Shown here: one piece after another, positions 23,276 to 35,615 of the stretch | Numbering within the stretch: the first letter of the stretch is position 1 | How the letters are laid out: each line of letters starts with the position of its first letter | Assembly: GCA_028583685.1 (NCBI GenBank) | Contig: JAMXIF010000045.1 | Location: forward strand, 2,679,163 to 2,743,162 | Direction: 5' to 3' | DNA: 64,000 bases | From: Petaurus breviceps papuanus | Lineage: Eukaryota; Chordata; Mammalia; Diprotodontia; Petauridae | Translations under genes and position numbers: made by a program | Notes under the pieces: generated by a model | What the model was told of the DNA's origin: nothing | The model's input: only the letters and a program-made list of their open reading frames with translations | The model's database searches: none

Positions 23276-23589
23276 TTTAATTTTAGAGATTAGTTTATTT
23301 CATATAATACAATTGCTCACTCAACCTCAGTGTTTCTCGTTGCATGTTGTTAGGTAAGCCTTGATTGACACCCCTGCAGACAGCCTTTCATAACCTTTAG
23401 GCAGTCTGGACATGTGGTGCCATCATGTGAATGTAAGCATTTCTTTGAAGGAATGATAGCATCATTGTCCATAGGTAGCTTTCTTCATGACCTGCAGATG
23501 AGAAACAGAAAAGAGAGACCCTTTGCCCATCGGGTTAGCTTTGTCAGCTGTTGGCAAAAGAAGGGTTAAATGAGACCAGATTATAAATT

Positions 23590-23787
23590 ATAGGATCATA
23601 GATGTAGAGGTAGAAGGTACCTTTGAAGTCATTTATTCTAACCGTTTCATTTCACAGATGAGAAAACAGAGGCCCAGAAAAGTTCAGTGATTTGTCCAAA
23701 GTCACACAGGTAGTATGTTTCAGATGTGGGATTTGATTTTGGGTCCTTTAACTCTAGAGTCCATACCATTGTGTCACAATCCCACAT
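23590..23787 (-). mobile_element. MIR-type SINE, antisense
   Basis: Long, well kept antisense MIR: ATTTCACAGATGAGAAAACA, GTCCAAAGTCACACAGGTAG and CATACCATTGTGTCA. Confidence 0.8.
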
Positions 23788-23986
23788 CCAGATATTTCAG
23801 AACACCTTTCATATTTTTTTCTCCTAAAAGCAATAGGAAGCCACTGGAGTTTATTGAGTAGATGTGTTGCATAGGTGGATTTGTTCTTAAGGAAAATAAT
23901 TTTGGCAGTTGTGTGAATGATGGATTGTAGTGGAGAGATTCTTAAAATAGGCAGGCTAATTTGGAAGTAACTGAAATTGTTCAGAG

Positions 23987-24142
23987 CAGGGGCAGCTAGG
24001 TGGTGCAGTGAATAGAGCACTGGTCCTGGAGTCAGGAGAACCTGAGTTCAAATCCAGCCTGAGACACTTAACACAAAAACTAGCTATGTGACCTTGGACA
24101 AGTCACAACCCCAATTGCCCTCCAAAAAGCAAAACAAAACAA
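23987..24142 (+). mobile_element. Short-type tRNA-derived SINE
   Basis: GGGGCAGCTAGGTGGTGCAG head, GAGTTCAAATCC B box and CAATTGCCCTCC terminus with A-rich tail. The duplications GAAATTGTTCAGAG (23973-23986) and GAAATTGTCCAGAG (24143-24156) differ at one base. Confidence 0.9.
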
Positions 24143-24902
24143 GAAATTGTCCAGAGAGGAGAGTATGATATGTGTGATAAAAGAGAAGGGGTCCAATGCA
24201 AAAGATGTTGTAGAGTTAGAAATGTAAAATTTGGCTTTTTATTTGATATGTAGAATTGAGGAATAATGCAAAGATATGTACCCAAGAGACTGGAAGAATG
24301 GTGAAGTTTTGGGCATAAATGAGAAACTTTGGAGCAAGGGAGGCTTTAGGAGGAAAGATCTATTTTGGGTTTGTTGAATTGAGATGATTTTAGGGCTTCA
24401 AGTTTGAAATGTCCAGTACATAATTCATTCTTAAGGATTGACGCTCACCGGAGAGATAGCTCTAGACCGGCAGGTCTATAACCCATCTCCATAGAGATGG
24501 TAATTAACCCTCAGGGCACATAAGGTCGCCAAGACAAAGTGAGGCTTCATAATTAGGTGGCATAATTTGAGTGAAGAGTAGGAAAGAGGAGTGATAAGGA
24601 GTAGGCAGCTGGATAGAAGGAAACACTAGAAGAGAGCATTGTCACAAAATTCCAGAGAGGAAAGTAACCAGCCACCCAAAGAGGATGAGCAACAGTGTTA
24701 AGTGCTTCAGGTTGGCTGAAAATGGTGAATACTGAAAAAAGGCCATGGAGTTTAACAACTGATAGGCGATGGGTGATTTTTAAGAGAACAGTTCCATTCC
24801 AGTTGAATAATGAGATTGGAAGTCAAACTGCAAAGGGATAAGCAAGTGAAGGAAGAAGAAGAGGTGAGGAAATAGAAGGACTAAGTGTCATCACCTTTTT
24901 CT

Positions 24903-25212
24903 TTCTTTTTTTTTTTTTAAAGCAATCAGGGTTAAGTAACTTGCTCAAGGTTACATGGCCAGTTATTTCTGGGTGTGGTGCTAATATCTGAGCCCAGATT
25001 TGATCCCCAGGTCATCCTGACACTGGAGCCGATGCTCTTACTCTCTGAGCCCCCTGGACGCCCCTAAGCAATTGGGGTTAAGTAACTTGCTCAAGGTTAC
25101 ACGGCCAGGTGTTTCTGGGTGGGTGCTAAGTGTCTGAGCCTGGGATTCAATCTCCAGGTCTTCTTAACACTGGAGCCGGTGCTCTTACTCCCTATGCTAC
25201 CTGGCCGCCCCA
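24903..25212 (-). mobile_element. Dimeric tRNA-derived SINE, copy 2
   Basis: It has the same two-monomer arrangement and the same junction (CCCCTAAGCAATTGGGG) as the copy at 15358-15671. The 3' monomer carries GTTATTTCTGGGTGTGGTGC and the 5' monomer GGTGTTTCTGGGTGGGTGC. One duplication, TCATC(A/G)CCTTTTTCT, flanks the whole unit (24888-24902; 25213-25227). It is inserted in antisense L2. Confidence 0.9.
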
Positions 25213-25530
25213 TCATCGCCTTTTTCTAAGAGTTCTCTGACAATAGGAGCAGAGGTAGGATAATAGCTTAGGAAGATGATAGGAGCTAAATATTTGTTGA
25301 ACACCAAGGAGACTTGGGTATGGTTGAAGGTAGTAGGGAAAGAACCAATACCTAGGGAGAGGTTGAAAGTTAGAGAGAGAAGGCAAGTCTGAGTGGGAAA
25401 TTTTCTATAAGACCAAAGGGGAGCACATGCAGAAGAGCTGAAATTGGCAAGAAGGTCAACTTTATTATCAAAAAAGGGAGAAAGGGGGAAAAAGTGGGGA
25501 TGATGGCAAAGGATTCTGAGATAAAGAGCA

Positions 25531-26519
25531 AGGAAGGAGAGGGAGCCTCATGGTGGTTTGTGTTTTCGCTTTCACGGCCTTGAATATAATGAATGTTTAA
25601 TAAATAGTCATTGAATTACATTAAACATTGAATATACATTAAAATACAAATATAATTGGAGTGTACACAAAATATTTACTCCTTCCCAGTAATCTATTTC
25701 AGAACTTTCTTTATGCATACAGAGAAGTTAGAAAATGCCTGTGTTTTGGAGAGACACTCTTGAATTTCTCTAGTATGAATGCAATTTCAATGTGTTAATT
25801 TTCCACTGGAGTGGATAGAGAAATTCACTTGTCCAAGCTAGCTGGCAGAGCAACATATCCTGATGGAGTGAAGATCTGGAAAAATTGGGAGTGAGGGAAG
25901 TAAGGGACTCAGTCAATAATGTAGCCATATATTGATGTTTTTACTTGTCATCAATGAGCTCTTTCTCAGCATGAAAAATGCAAAATTACCCATGGCCTTG
26001 GTCAAGCCTTCTAATATTTTAAATAGATAAATACAATTCTAGTCACTTGCTGTGAGTGTTAACTGGGGAAATTTGCCATTAGACATCTTTGAGTTTGTGA
26101 AAGTAATTCTGTGAAGATTTCTCGGGGAAAAAAAGGGGAGATTTTGGGAAAGAAAGGATGCAAATATGTTAAGTAAATAATAGGTTGTGTCAGCAAGGAG
26201 TAATTGCTAGGAGCAGGACTGAGAGAAGGAGATAATTCTGGTCATTTCTAGAACAGCTGCAATCTCAGCACAATTTTTCAGTCTCCTTAGGAGCGGCTGG
26301 TGGTCAAAGGCCTATTAAGGAATGATTGGGCTAATTCGTACATTCTCCAGCAGGTGTATACTAATGGGGGAGCTAAAGTGTTCTCGGATATCCAACTAGA
26401 GGCATGTTTATGTCAGCAGAGTTGACTTATTTGTGCTCCCCTTTCATGATTAAGAGGAATAATATTGTTATTAATGCTTTCTAAGTATGCATACCATCAT
26501 ATCCTTGTCCCTACTAACT
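25531..26519. other. Intron, unassigned
   Basis: No repeat or gene recognised. Confidence 0.45.
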
Positions 26520-26650
26520 TGGAGGACATTGTGATACAGTGGAAAAAAAAATTAGATTTGGGAGCCAGAGGGCCTAAGTTTGAATTTTGATCCTTTCCTT
26601 TGCTTCCTGTATGACCTTGGGAAAATCACTTAACGACTTTGGACCTCAGT
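26520..26650 (+). mobile_element. MIR-type SINE
   Basis: GACATTGTGATACAGTGGAA head, then TATGACCTTGGGAAAATCAC and GACTTTGGACCTCAGTT. Confidence 0.75.
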
Positions 26651-27290
26651 TGGTTTGTGTCAGTTGTGAATGACTTTAAATAACAGAAGAGTTTATATTT
26701 GGCATTAGAAGTAAAAGGAAGTAATTGGAATTTAGTGAGTAGGAGGGTTAAATGGTATGACCTTTGCTTTCTCACTTTAGCAGCTGTATGGAGGAGAGAT
26801 TGAAGTGGATAGAGGCTTGGGACAGGAAGGCCAATTAGGAGGCTTTCTATTAAACCAAACAAGGGAACATGGCAAGAGATGCTAAGGAGACAGGAAAAAG
26901 ACAAGGTTTTGGCAGCTGATTAGATATGTGGGATAAAAAAGAATGAGGGTGGAGTTAAGAGGATGACACTGAAGTTTCAAACCTGTGTAAGTGGAATGAT
27001 GGGTGTGGGGAACCTTAACAGTAAAAGGGAAATTCCAAAGAGGAGTCCATTTTGGGGGAAATATAACATGTTCCATATTGGGCGTGTTGAATTTGAGATG
27101 CCTATGGGACGATAAGTCTGAAATGTCCAATAGGCAATTAGTTGGGTGGGACTGGAACACAAAAGAGAGATTAGGGCGAATTAATTATAAGACTCTGGAA
27201 AAAAGGAATGCTTAAACACAAGATGGCTAGTAAAGTATAGAGAGAAAAGAAATGGCCCAAGAAAGTGCCTTGAGATATGCAAACAATTAG
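26651..27290 (-). mobile_element. L2 LINE, antisense
   Basis: Minus-strand peptide fragments include SLYPLQSLLHTAAKV near 26780 and, further upstream, sequence parallel to the FPPK region near 27050. DNA landmarks include GGCCAATTAGGAGGCTTTCT and GCCTATGGGACGATAAGTC. Confidence 0.78.
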
Positions 27291-27564
27291 GGGGCATGAT
27301 ATGGATGGTGTTTCAGCAAAAGAAGTTGAAAATTAATGGTTATGCAGACCACATTCTTCACTTGAATTCTGTGACTCCAAATAGTAGTACTCTTCTGTAT
27401 TTGAAGGCAGTGACAGAGTCACCACCCATTTGTTTGGACATTATTAGCACAGTTTCTTGCACACGGTAGGTGCTCACTTGACTTTTGCGGATAGATAGAT
27501 GATATCACTTTAACCGATTGTTATCTATGACTACGGGGGAATCTGAGAAGACATATATTTCAGA

Positions 27565-27757
27565 TGGAATCATAGACCTAGAATACGTAGGAAGCTTACA
27601 GTACATTTAGTTCAGACCTCTATTTTACAAGTGAGGAAACTGAGTCCTGGAGATGCCAATGTCACATAAGTGATAAGCAACAGAGTCAAATTTGAACCCT
27701 GGTCCTCTGACTCCAAACTTGGCATCCTTTTCATTGCACCATGCTCTCTTCCCAGTC
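27565..27757 (-). mobile_element. MIR-type SINE, antisense
   Basis: TATTTTACAAGTGAGGAAAC, AATTTGAACCCTGGTCCTCT and CATTGCACCATGCTCTCTT. Confidence 0.8.
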
Positions 27758-27859
27758 AGCTGCAAACAATATTTATCTCAACACATTTTTTCATTGTTTA
27801 GTCTTTGGACAGGCTGCCTCCACTCTCTGTCCGTAATGATCCCCATATTTATCTCTATA

Positions 27860-28125
27860 CATTTTGTAACACCTGACGCCCTTCAAGGCCCAACTTAAGT
27901 TCTACCTCCTACAAGAGATCTTTGCTGATTTCCTCTAGACCTTCACCACCCTCAGTTGTTTTATATGTAGTCTGTATGCATTTTGTGTTTACTTTCATAT
28001 GCATATGTTGTTTTCTATTAGTAGGGAGTATGGTATTTGAGGACCTTTTTGTTTTTTCTCTTTATGCCCTGAGCACCTGGAATTGTGCTTGGCACATAGT
28101 AGGCATTTAATTAATTCTTGTGGAT
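27860..28125 (+). mobile_element. L2 LINE 3' end
   Basis: CCTTCAAGGCCCAACTTAAG, TCCTACAAGAGATCTTTGCT and TTGTGCTTGGCACATAGTAG in L2 order. Confidence 0.75.
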
Positions 28126-29249
28126 TTTGATTATTGATTTAGGCATTTCCAAAATATTAATAGCCATGTCAGAAATACTGATTGGGGGGAGGACTGTTAA
28201 GTAGATCTTTCCCTTTAGCTTTTTCAGTCACCTTATAGGGAGCTTCAAAGTAAACTTTCTGGGCTACCAGCACATACATCTGCCAACCATCGCTGATGGC
28301 ATAAAAGACCAAGTAGATTTAGTCAAATGATACTTGCCCCAGTGGATCACTTGCATCGACCTATTTCTCTCTCAAGTACCCTGAGACATTATCCCCAGTT
28401 TCCTATTTGACACATGTTTCCTGCAGTTTTCTTATTATATTTTGTCTGATTCTTTGAACATTAACATTTACCTATTTCCAATCAGATCTTTTTAAGGAAT
28501 GTTTTTTTTTTTATTGATGTCTTCTGCTTCTTACATCATTATGGTTATCCAAAGTATTCCTTTCCTATAGCCAGGTCATAATTAATACAAATAACAAATC
28601 TTATGAAATAGTCACATGTTTAAATCCACACTATTTGAAATCACGATTATGTAAAATATGGCAATTGTTTCCAGTCCAACAAAAATAGGCTGCATGAATT
28701 CAAGTGATGTGACTGCTTCATAGGAATTAATTACTCATACTAATCGGGATCAGATATCCTGGAAGTCTGACGTGCCTGTTCTCTTTGTTATAGAGTACAG
28801 AAATACTCCTTTCTGGAGTAGCTGCTCTTCTGGCCATCATCTTTAGTTAGCTTCTATAGAATCTTCATATTCTTGAACCTTTCTCTATGCCTGGTCTGGA
28901 CTCCATTGCCTTGGGCTAACCTGTAGTCACCCCAAAGCTCAGAACCATAGGTAGGAGAAAGTACGATATAGATATCAGGAAACACAGTTTCTTCAGGTTT
29001 CTGCCAGAGAAGACCAATTTTCTTTTTGATTGACATGAGAAAAGTATTTGGAGCTCTCAGAAATCTTCCCTAATTTCCCTCTGGACTTATAAGTATACTT
29101 CTAGATAACAGAGTTGATCAGAAATGAATAGATAGGGCTTCCTGAATCTTTTTGCTTCAGAATGCTTGTCATTACAAAAATTATATTAAGGGTATTTTTT
29201 TCCTAGCCTAGCCTGCAGTAAGGAAATAACTCATTACCAAGGTGTCACA
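28126..29249. other. Intron, unassigned
   Basis: Nothing certain. A T-rich start at 28500 (TTTTTTTTTTATTGATGTCT) may be a LINE 3' end, but I cannot name it. Confidence 0.4.
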
Positions 29250-29291
29250 CCATCATCATCATCAATCATCATCATCATCATCATCACCATC
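29250..29291. repeat. (CAT)n microsatellite
   Basis: Trinucleotide CAT/ATC repeats with one interruption. Confidence 0.9.
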
Positions 29292-29604
29292 AAATTATTA
29301 TCCATTTGACTGCACTGTCTCCTGTGTTTGGTATTACACAGGGCAGGCCAGAGTGATGCCAAGGCTTTCAATGTTAACCATTATTATCTGGAGTGCTGTC
29401 TGGCCAATGGGTAGGCAATACTGGCTATCAGGAACTTTTGACTTGTTCTGCCAAGGATCACAGTGGTCTCTGAATGTGTAGAGGAAGGCTTGAGCAATCC
29501 AGAAGAACTTTTTGATTTGTAGACATATTGATATATGTTCCAATTCTTGTATCAACCTTGAAAGTATAGATAGATTACTACACCATGGTAGAATGACTTG
29601 AGAG
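29292..29604. other. Intron, unassigned
   Basis: No repeat recognised. Confidence 0.4.
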
Positions 29605-29680
29605 TTTCAGAGCTTAGAGTGCTGGAACTGGAGTCAGACAGCACTGAGTTCAAATGTGACATCAGACACTTACTAGCAGA
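29605..29680 (+). mobile_element. MAR1-type SINE head fragment
   Basis: GGAACTGGAGTCAGACAGCA and GAGTTCAAATGTGACATCAG; the 3' half is absent. Confidence 0.65.
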
Positions 29681-29767
29681 ATTTTAAGTTGCGAGGGACC
29701 AGAGTGGTCATACAGGGCAAGCCATGGTCAAACTATAACCCCCACTACAGCCTCAAAAAATCATTAT

Positions 29768-30025
29768 AAAGTGGGCAGCTAAGTGGCACAGTGGATAGAG
29801 TATTGGACCTACAGTCAGGAAGGCCTAATCTCAAATCTGGTTTCAAACACTTGTCGGCTATATGACCCTAGGCAAGTTACTTAACCTCTCTTTGTTTCAG
29901 TTTCCTCATTTTAAAAGTGGGATACTAATAGCACTTTCTTCCCAAGGTTGTACAGATAAAATGAGATTTTGTATAGTGCTTTGAAACCTTTAAAGCTCTC
30001 AATAAATTATTCATCTATTAAGATA
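29768..30025 (+). mobile_element. CORE-SINE (MAR1 head, THER1-like tail)
   Basis: GGGCAGCTAAGTGGCACAGT head, TATGACCCTAGGCAAGTTAC core and the tail TAGTGCTTTGAAACCTTTAA with CTCAATAAATTATT. Confidence 0.85.
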
Positions 30026-31459
30026 ATTCTTCCTACTGTAATTAATATGTCTGATAACAGTAAATGAAAATACCTACAACAGGACTATTGTAGGAATCTA
30101 GCCCAGGATCCTGAGATGATATTTCAGGGTAGCTTTCACATCTGTTCCAATTCTGAGCTATGTGGTGCTTCTTGCCTAGTGCCTAAAGAACTACACAGAG
30201 TTTCAAAACTCAATTGTTTGCATGCTGATAATAAGAATATTGTGTCACCTTCATAGTGAGTGCTGAGATTCTAAGTGCCTCCTGTGAAGACACTAAAATG
30301 CTGATGCAATGATAAAAAGATGCAGTCTTTTCTTTAAATATCAATGGGTGGATGGAACAGGTGGATGGATGGATACTTTTCATGGAAATAATCTTCAAAG
30401 TGATCCAGGATTAAGTGAGCTGTTAGGTGGGGTAGCTTATTAGATACAAGACCATTTTTCATCTTGGACTTCAGGATATTGATAGATTCTCATCCACATT
30501 ATTTTTAAATAACTCAATGGAAGGAGCACATGCTCAAAGACGGCCCCATATTTCATCCTAAAACTGAACTTGTTTAAGCAAAGACTTAGTTGGGACTGAG
30601 TATGCTCGGTTAAATGACTCATACTTTAACAGACTAGAGAGAAATCCATCTTTCTCCTTGTTCACCACAAAGCTTTCTTTCATTTTATGATGATAAATTA
30701 AATTATACAGAAATGTTTAGAATGGAGAATATATGAATACAGAATACTAATAAATGTGTTGTGTTAAAGTAATCACTCACCACTTTAAGTTGTCTTGTAA
30801 TGATATTTTCCCACTTTAGAATAGACAGAAAGGAACCTTTGTTGTATCCATCTTTCCTAACAAACATGCTAATCAACCGATGACAAAGTAAAGTGCTGCT
30901 TATATTTTTTCTCCCTGAATTCCTAAAATCCATTTCTTGCTACTGATATGATTTATCTAACTCTGCCACCTCGATAAAGAAAAAGTAATAGAGATAATGG
31001 AAAATATATTCTTTACCTGTATTTTCTACTTTCCATGGAAAATATAGGAAATGATTCCTTTTGTAAATCTGAAAAGGAAGACATTTTAGAAGGAGAGACT
31101 AGCAAAGTAAGTTTTGTTGTAGGCTCTTTGGAATAAAGATAAGTGATTAATTCAAATTATCACTAGCTTTTGCTTACATGGCAAAATCTAAATTTGTGGA
31201 AGGTAATTTAAAACATACTATTCTTTCTGGTAATTATATCCAATTGGAATGCTCCACATATCCATTGAAGGGTCCCTCACTATTTTGGATATAAGAAAAC
31301 ATCAAATTAAGAAAAAGATTATGATTCATAATGATGGTGCAACAAGCCTGGTTATTTAATGTTTCTTAGAAATGTAAAAGCTAATATAAAGCTCAGAAAC
31401 AGTACTATCCAATCCAACCCAGCCAATGTCTATTAGGTAATATATATGTTCAAGTCACT
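30026..31459. other. Intron, unassigned
   Basis: About 1.4 kb without recognised repeats. Confidence 0.45.
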
Positions 31460-31870
31460 GAACAAGTGAGAGGGACACTGATACAGTCATTGACTTTGAA
31501 GACCTTTCTCTGGGATGGGGATGGGAGGTGGAGGGAGAAGTTTGCACAGGGCAGGTAAAACTTGAGCTGAGTTCTAAAGGAAAACAAGCATTTTTAAAAA
31601 CAGGAAAATTGCTTGAGGGAACAGCTTGTACCAATGAACAAAGAGCATTGAAGGTTAAAGTCAACAAATAGTTATTATTCCATTTTGGATGGAATGGAGA
31701 GCAGGAAGGGGAGTGAACTGAAGTAAGACTATGAAAGGAAGATCAGAGCTAAATTGTATAAAGCCTTAAATTCTTAAAGAAAAAGGAGCTTCTATTTAAT
31801 GCTGTAGGAAGTAGGGATACACTGAAAGTTTGGGGATAAGCAGACTTGTGCTTTAATAGGATTATTGTGC
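31460..31870 (-). mobile_element. Probable L2 LINE fragment, antisense
   Basis: ACTTGAGCTGAGTTCTAAAG, TGTATAAAGCCTTAAATTC and CAGACTTGTGCTTTAATAGG resemble the L2 antisense landmarks seen at 9720-10060, with more divergence. Confidence 0.5.
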
Positions 31871-32040
31871 CCTTATGGATAATGTTATATTTGAAAAATA
31901 TTTTGGGTTTCTTCCTAAAATGGTGGAGGTCTGGAGTATTGCTATTTTAGGCAGAGATCAGCAATGTCATCTAATTAGAGTTAGTATTATTAAACAGAAG
32001 ATCAACCAACTGTCCTGACTATTAGGTAATAATATTAACA
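31871..32040. other. Intron, unassigned
   Basis: Nothing recognised. Confidence 0.4.
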
Positions 32041-32185
32041 AAATTAAGGAAGGAAAGAGGAAAGGAAGGAAGAAAGGAAAAGAGAAAAGAAGGAAGGGAG
32101 GAAGGAAGGAAAGGAAATAAGGAAGGAGAGTTAGAGAGATAGAAAGAAGGAAAAAAGAAGGGAAGATAAAAGAAAAGAAAGGTAT
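32041..32185. repeat. Purine-rich (GGAA)n/(GAAA)n tract
   Basis: About 145 bp made almost only of A and G, built from GGAA, GAAA and AAGG units. Confidence 0.92.
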
Positions 32186-32904
32186 CCAGCAGATTTTTTT
32201 TTTCTAGCTGTCTACAGTTAACAGATATAAAGCAGGGACAATAGTCTTAGAAGAGAATAATCATTGGATACAAAGATAGTTGGGTAGGGGCAAGCCTGAG
32301 CATGCTTTCTGTTAATGCAGAGCATCTTGGGAATGCTATTAAAAATACTGAACTAGGACTCCCTTGGGAAATTAGTTGGCTTTGTACTCTCAGCATGCAC
32401 ATTTATTGGGAGTTAAATGTATAGATTACAGATTTTATCCAAACTGTAGTGAGGGGAAAATGACTTGCTATTTTGCCACTGATATTGGAAACACGAGGGC
32501 AAGCAGAGTTGCAGTTAGCTTTCAGAGCACTGGGACTCAAACCATCTGATTCTCCTAAAGTCATTAGTTTTGCTTTTTTGCAGATTTTTTCATCTTCACT
32601 AAGTGCTTCTATTACATTGACCTAATTTTCCTACATTATGCCTTCTATGGAATATTGAGCCTAAAAGACTGAACTGTTTGTTCAGAGCTAAGAATAGGTG
32701 AATAGCCTATCAGAAAGTTCTCTTCATTGGTTTTATCCAGACCAAAACGTGATTTCTGTGTGGTAATAGGAGAATGGTAAGACACATGCATAGTTCGAAT
32801 TTTAATAAGACATTTAATAACATAGATAGAAACGTGCTTCAAAGGGTAAGTTCTTGTGGGTTTTTATCATGCTGCAAAGTATGGTTGTGACCATTCATTT
32901 AGCA
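32186..32904. other. Intron, unassigned
   Basis: No repeat or gene recognised. Confidence 0.45.
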
Positions 32905-33080
32905 AGTGTGGTAGAGTGGAAAAGGTAATGGTTCTGGAGTCAGAGGACATAGATTCAGATCTTATCTCTCTTACTGTATAATTGTAAGCAAGTAACTTAG
33001 CCCATTGGAGCATATCTTCTCATCTGTAAAATGAGGAGGGGCTGGTGAATCTCTGAGGTCTCTTCTAGCTCTAAATGAAT
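32905..33080 (+). mobile_element. MIR-type SINE
   Basis: GTGGTAGAGTGGAAAAGGTA, GGTTCTGGAGTCAGAGGACA, CTCATCTGTAAAATGAGGAG and TCTGAGGTCTCTTCTAGCTC are in order. Confidence 0.85.
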
Positions 33081-33165
33081 TATTTATTGGGCACTTATTT
33101 TGTAAAGGGAACTGTCTTAGGCACTGTAGAAGCTAAAACTTTGAATGAAATATGGATCCTGCCAT
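33081..33165 (-). mobile_element. L2 LINE 3' fragment, antisense
   Basis: TTATTGGGCACTTATTTTGT and CTGTCTTAGGCACTGTAG resemble the L2 3' end in antisense. Confidence 0.55.
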
Positions 33166-33334
33166 ATTAGTCTCTGGAACTGACCAAAGGAAAATTTCAG
33201 CTCCATAGAAACCCACTCAGAATGTTAAGATTCCAATAAGCTTCATTTAAAAGGTGGAAGAAAATACGCACAAAGAACAGTGATAACATCAGCATATGAT
33301 AAGCAGTGAAATGAAAATAGAATACTGTAGTAGA

Positions 33335-33412
33335 AAAGCATATACTAGCTCTGTGGCCCTGAGCAAGTCATAATCTTTTGGTGTCCCAGACTGCTCTCTG
33401 ACACTAAATGTT
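33335..33412 (+). mobile_element. MIR fragment
   Basis: ACTAGCTCTGTGGCCCTGAG with CAAGTCATAATC is the MIR core. Confidence 0.55.
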
Positions 33413-33659
33413 ATAGCGTAATCACTGGTCTTAACCAATAGAGAGGATTTTCACAACAGAAGTTTGTTACATGAATGGATTCACAGGTGCAGACCAAACT
33501 TCATATCTGCCTATTTCTGTGTGTTTGTGTGTGTGTGTCTTTCATTTATCTATTTAGATAAATATCTGGAGTTATGAATCCATTCATGGAAAGAACTCTT
33601 GGTATGAAAATCCTCTCTTTTTATGGAAGTTAGAAGTTACTCTTTTTATCTAGAGAGAT

Positions 33660-33684
33660 AGAAAGACAGACAGACAAACAGATG

Positions 33685-33743
<59 letters not shown>

Positions 33744-33856
33744 GATAGATAGGATATAGATAGGAAGGTAGATAGATGATAGGTATCGATAGATGGGTAG
33801 ATGAGTAGATTAAAGGATAGATAGGGAGGAAGATGGGTAGATAGAAAAACAGATGA
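33660..33856. repeat. (GATA)n compound microsatellite
   Basis: A pure GATA run of about 15 units lies at 33683-33742, with degenerate GATA/GATG/GACA units on both sides. Confidence 0.95.
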
Positions 33857-35374
33857 AAGAATAGAGTTTACTTCCAAGTGGAATGTTCAAGGAGGGTCAT
33901 ATGGACAAGTAGCATTTGAGCATATACATGGACACTTTAAAAAAGTCCTGAGAAAAGGAACAAATCCATGTGAAATCCATGGTACCTCCCAAAATACAGC
34001 ACATGTAAAAAGATCTGTGATTCTAGCATTATTTAGTTACTGGGTAAAACCATTCAATAGGGTTGATACCTCGGGATAGTATCCAAGGAGATCCCTATAA
34101 AGAATTCATTGTAATAACCACATATTAGAACTGGGAGGTAATCAGCACTAGAAAGATAAAATTGTATCTGCTTGTGTTAAGTTTAAGTAGAATTAGAAAC
34201 TCTTTGCCTCACTCAAACAATATGTTATTGATTTTAGATTATGATGTATTCCCATTTTAAAAACTATAGGGTAGGAGTTAAATGCCAATCATGCTTGAAA
34301 TCTGAATTACTTTCACATATGCAAGGGTCATTTTGAAATATTCCCTCTAACAAGATCACTCATGTCTATGAACTCTATTTCCCCCAACTATACTGGGTGG
34401 GTAAAAAAGAAACAAGAAATATTAATGTCTGGAATTGACCAAGGGAAAATTTCAGCTACATATAAACCCACTAAAAACCTCTTCCCCCAAGCCCCCCAAG
34501 AATTATATTGTTTGGCATTTACAATTGTTATTACCTCTTTGAACATTACTATTTTCTTTCTTATTCTTCAGGTATGTATTTTTCTTTATTCTGAGTTTTC
34601 TCTTGAATTATTATTCAATATCCATCTATGTTGTAAGCAGAAAAGGATTTGTAAATAAAATTATTATTGGAATTTCCCAAGATAGAAATTATATATATGA
34701 GGCTCTTTTGAAATTAACAACATTTTAAACTATATTTGTTTGTGGTTATGCTATGCTCTAGATGGAAAACCAGTTTCCAATGGATTTGTTTTTGAAATAC
34801 TGGCACCCTTGTAAACACAGTTAACCATGGAAAATTATCAAGTAATATTTATCCAATTATCCAAACAAAATTAAGCATACTTAACCAACTGTTTCTTCTG
34901 CAAATGGATTGTGTAAGATACCCAGCATGAGTGAGAAGAAATGATTAATTGGGTTTACACTTAGTAATTAACAGAGCTTAACATCAATGATCATATCTGT
35001 ACTGTTCCCTCCAGAGAGAATCAACATTGTCTTTGTCTAAATTAGCCTCCCCAGATCTTTCAACTAAAATCCTAGATATGGGTTCTATACCATTGCTACC
35101 TTTCACTTCCCCAACCCCACCCCAAGCCCCTCCCAAACACTATTTAGAAAAATGACATACTAGAGAGGTCTTTAGCTAGGCAAAGTCTATAGAATAGATA
35201 AGACTTCCTACTTTCTTTTGAAAAAGATAAAAAATACATTGATTCTTGCTTCTTTTTACAAGACCTTATGGTCAGACAGGTATGCCAAGATTTTGAGATC
35301 TACTTTGAAAATTCTTATCCTTTTTCATGAAGAGAAAATTTGAATACAGCTATGCCTCAATTCAATAATACATA
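33857..35374. other. Intron, unassigned
   Basis: No named repeat, but 34421-34477 repeats a segment at 33166-33222 (see findings). Confidence 0.45.
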
Positions 35375-35615
35375 GAAACAGTTTGATGGTGTAGTAGATA
35401 GAGTACTAATGGGATTGGGAGTTAGGAAAACATGAGTGTAAATATAGCCTCAGGCGCTTGGGCAAGTCACCTAACCTGCTTGCCTCACTTTCCCTCATCT
35501 TTAAAATGGGGGTAATATTAGCACGTAACTCTGTGAATGAGATAATTTTTATAAAATGCTTAGCACAATGCTTCACACTTAGTAGGTACTATAAAAAGCT
35601 AGCTATTGTTATTAT
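35375..35615 (+). mobile_element. CORE-SINE (MAR1 head, THER1-like tail), degraded
   Basis: GTGTAGTAGATAGAGTACTA head, TTGGGCAAGTCACCTAACCT core, then a TAAAATGCTTAGCACAATGC tail ending in ATTGTTATTAT. Confidence 0.8.

Larger units (their letters stand above)
23815..25530 (-). mobile_element. L2 LINE, antisense, longest L2 in the window
   Basis: The minus strand keeps L2 reverse-transcriptase fragments, for example PLQSIIHTTAKIIFLKNKS and NKLQWLPIAF at 23820-23960. Upstream ORF sequence runs to about 25530 (antisense landmarks GAAAAAAGGCCATGGAG and GAGGTGAGGAAATAGAAGG). It is interrupted by a SINE at 23987-24142 and by the dimeric SINE at 24903-25212. It is old and its frames are broken. Confidence 0.8.
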
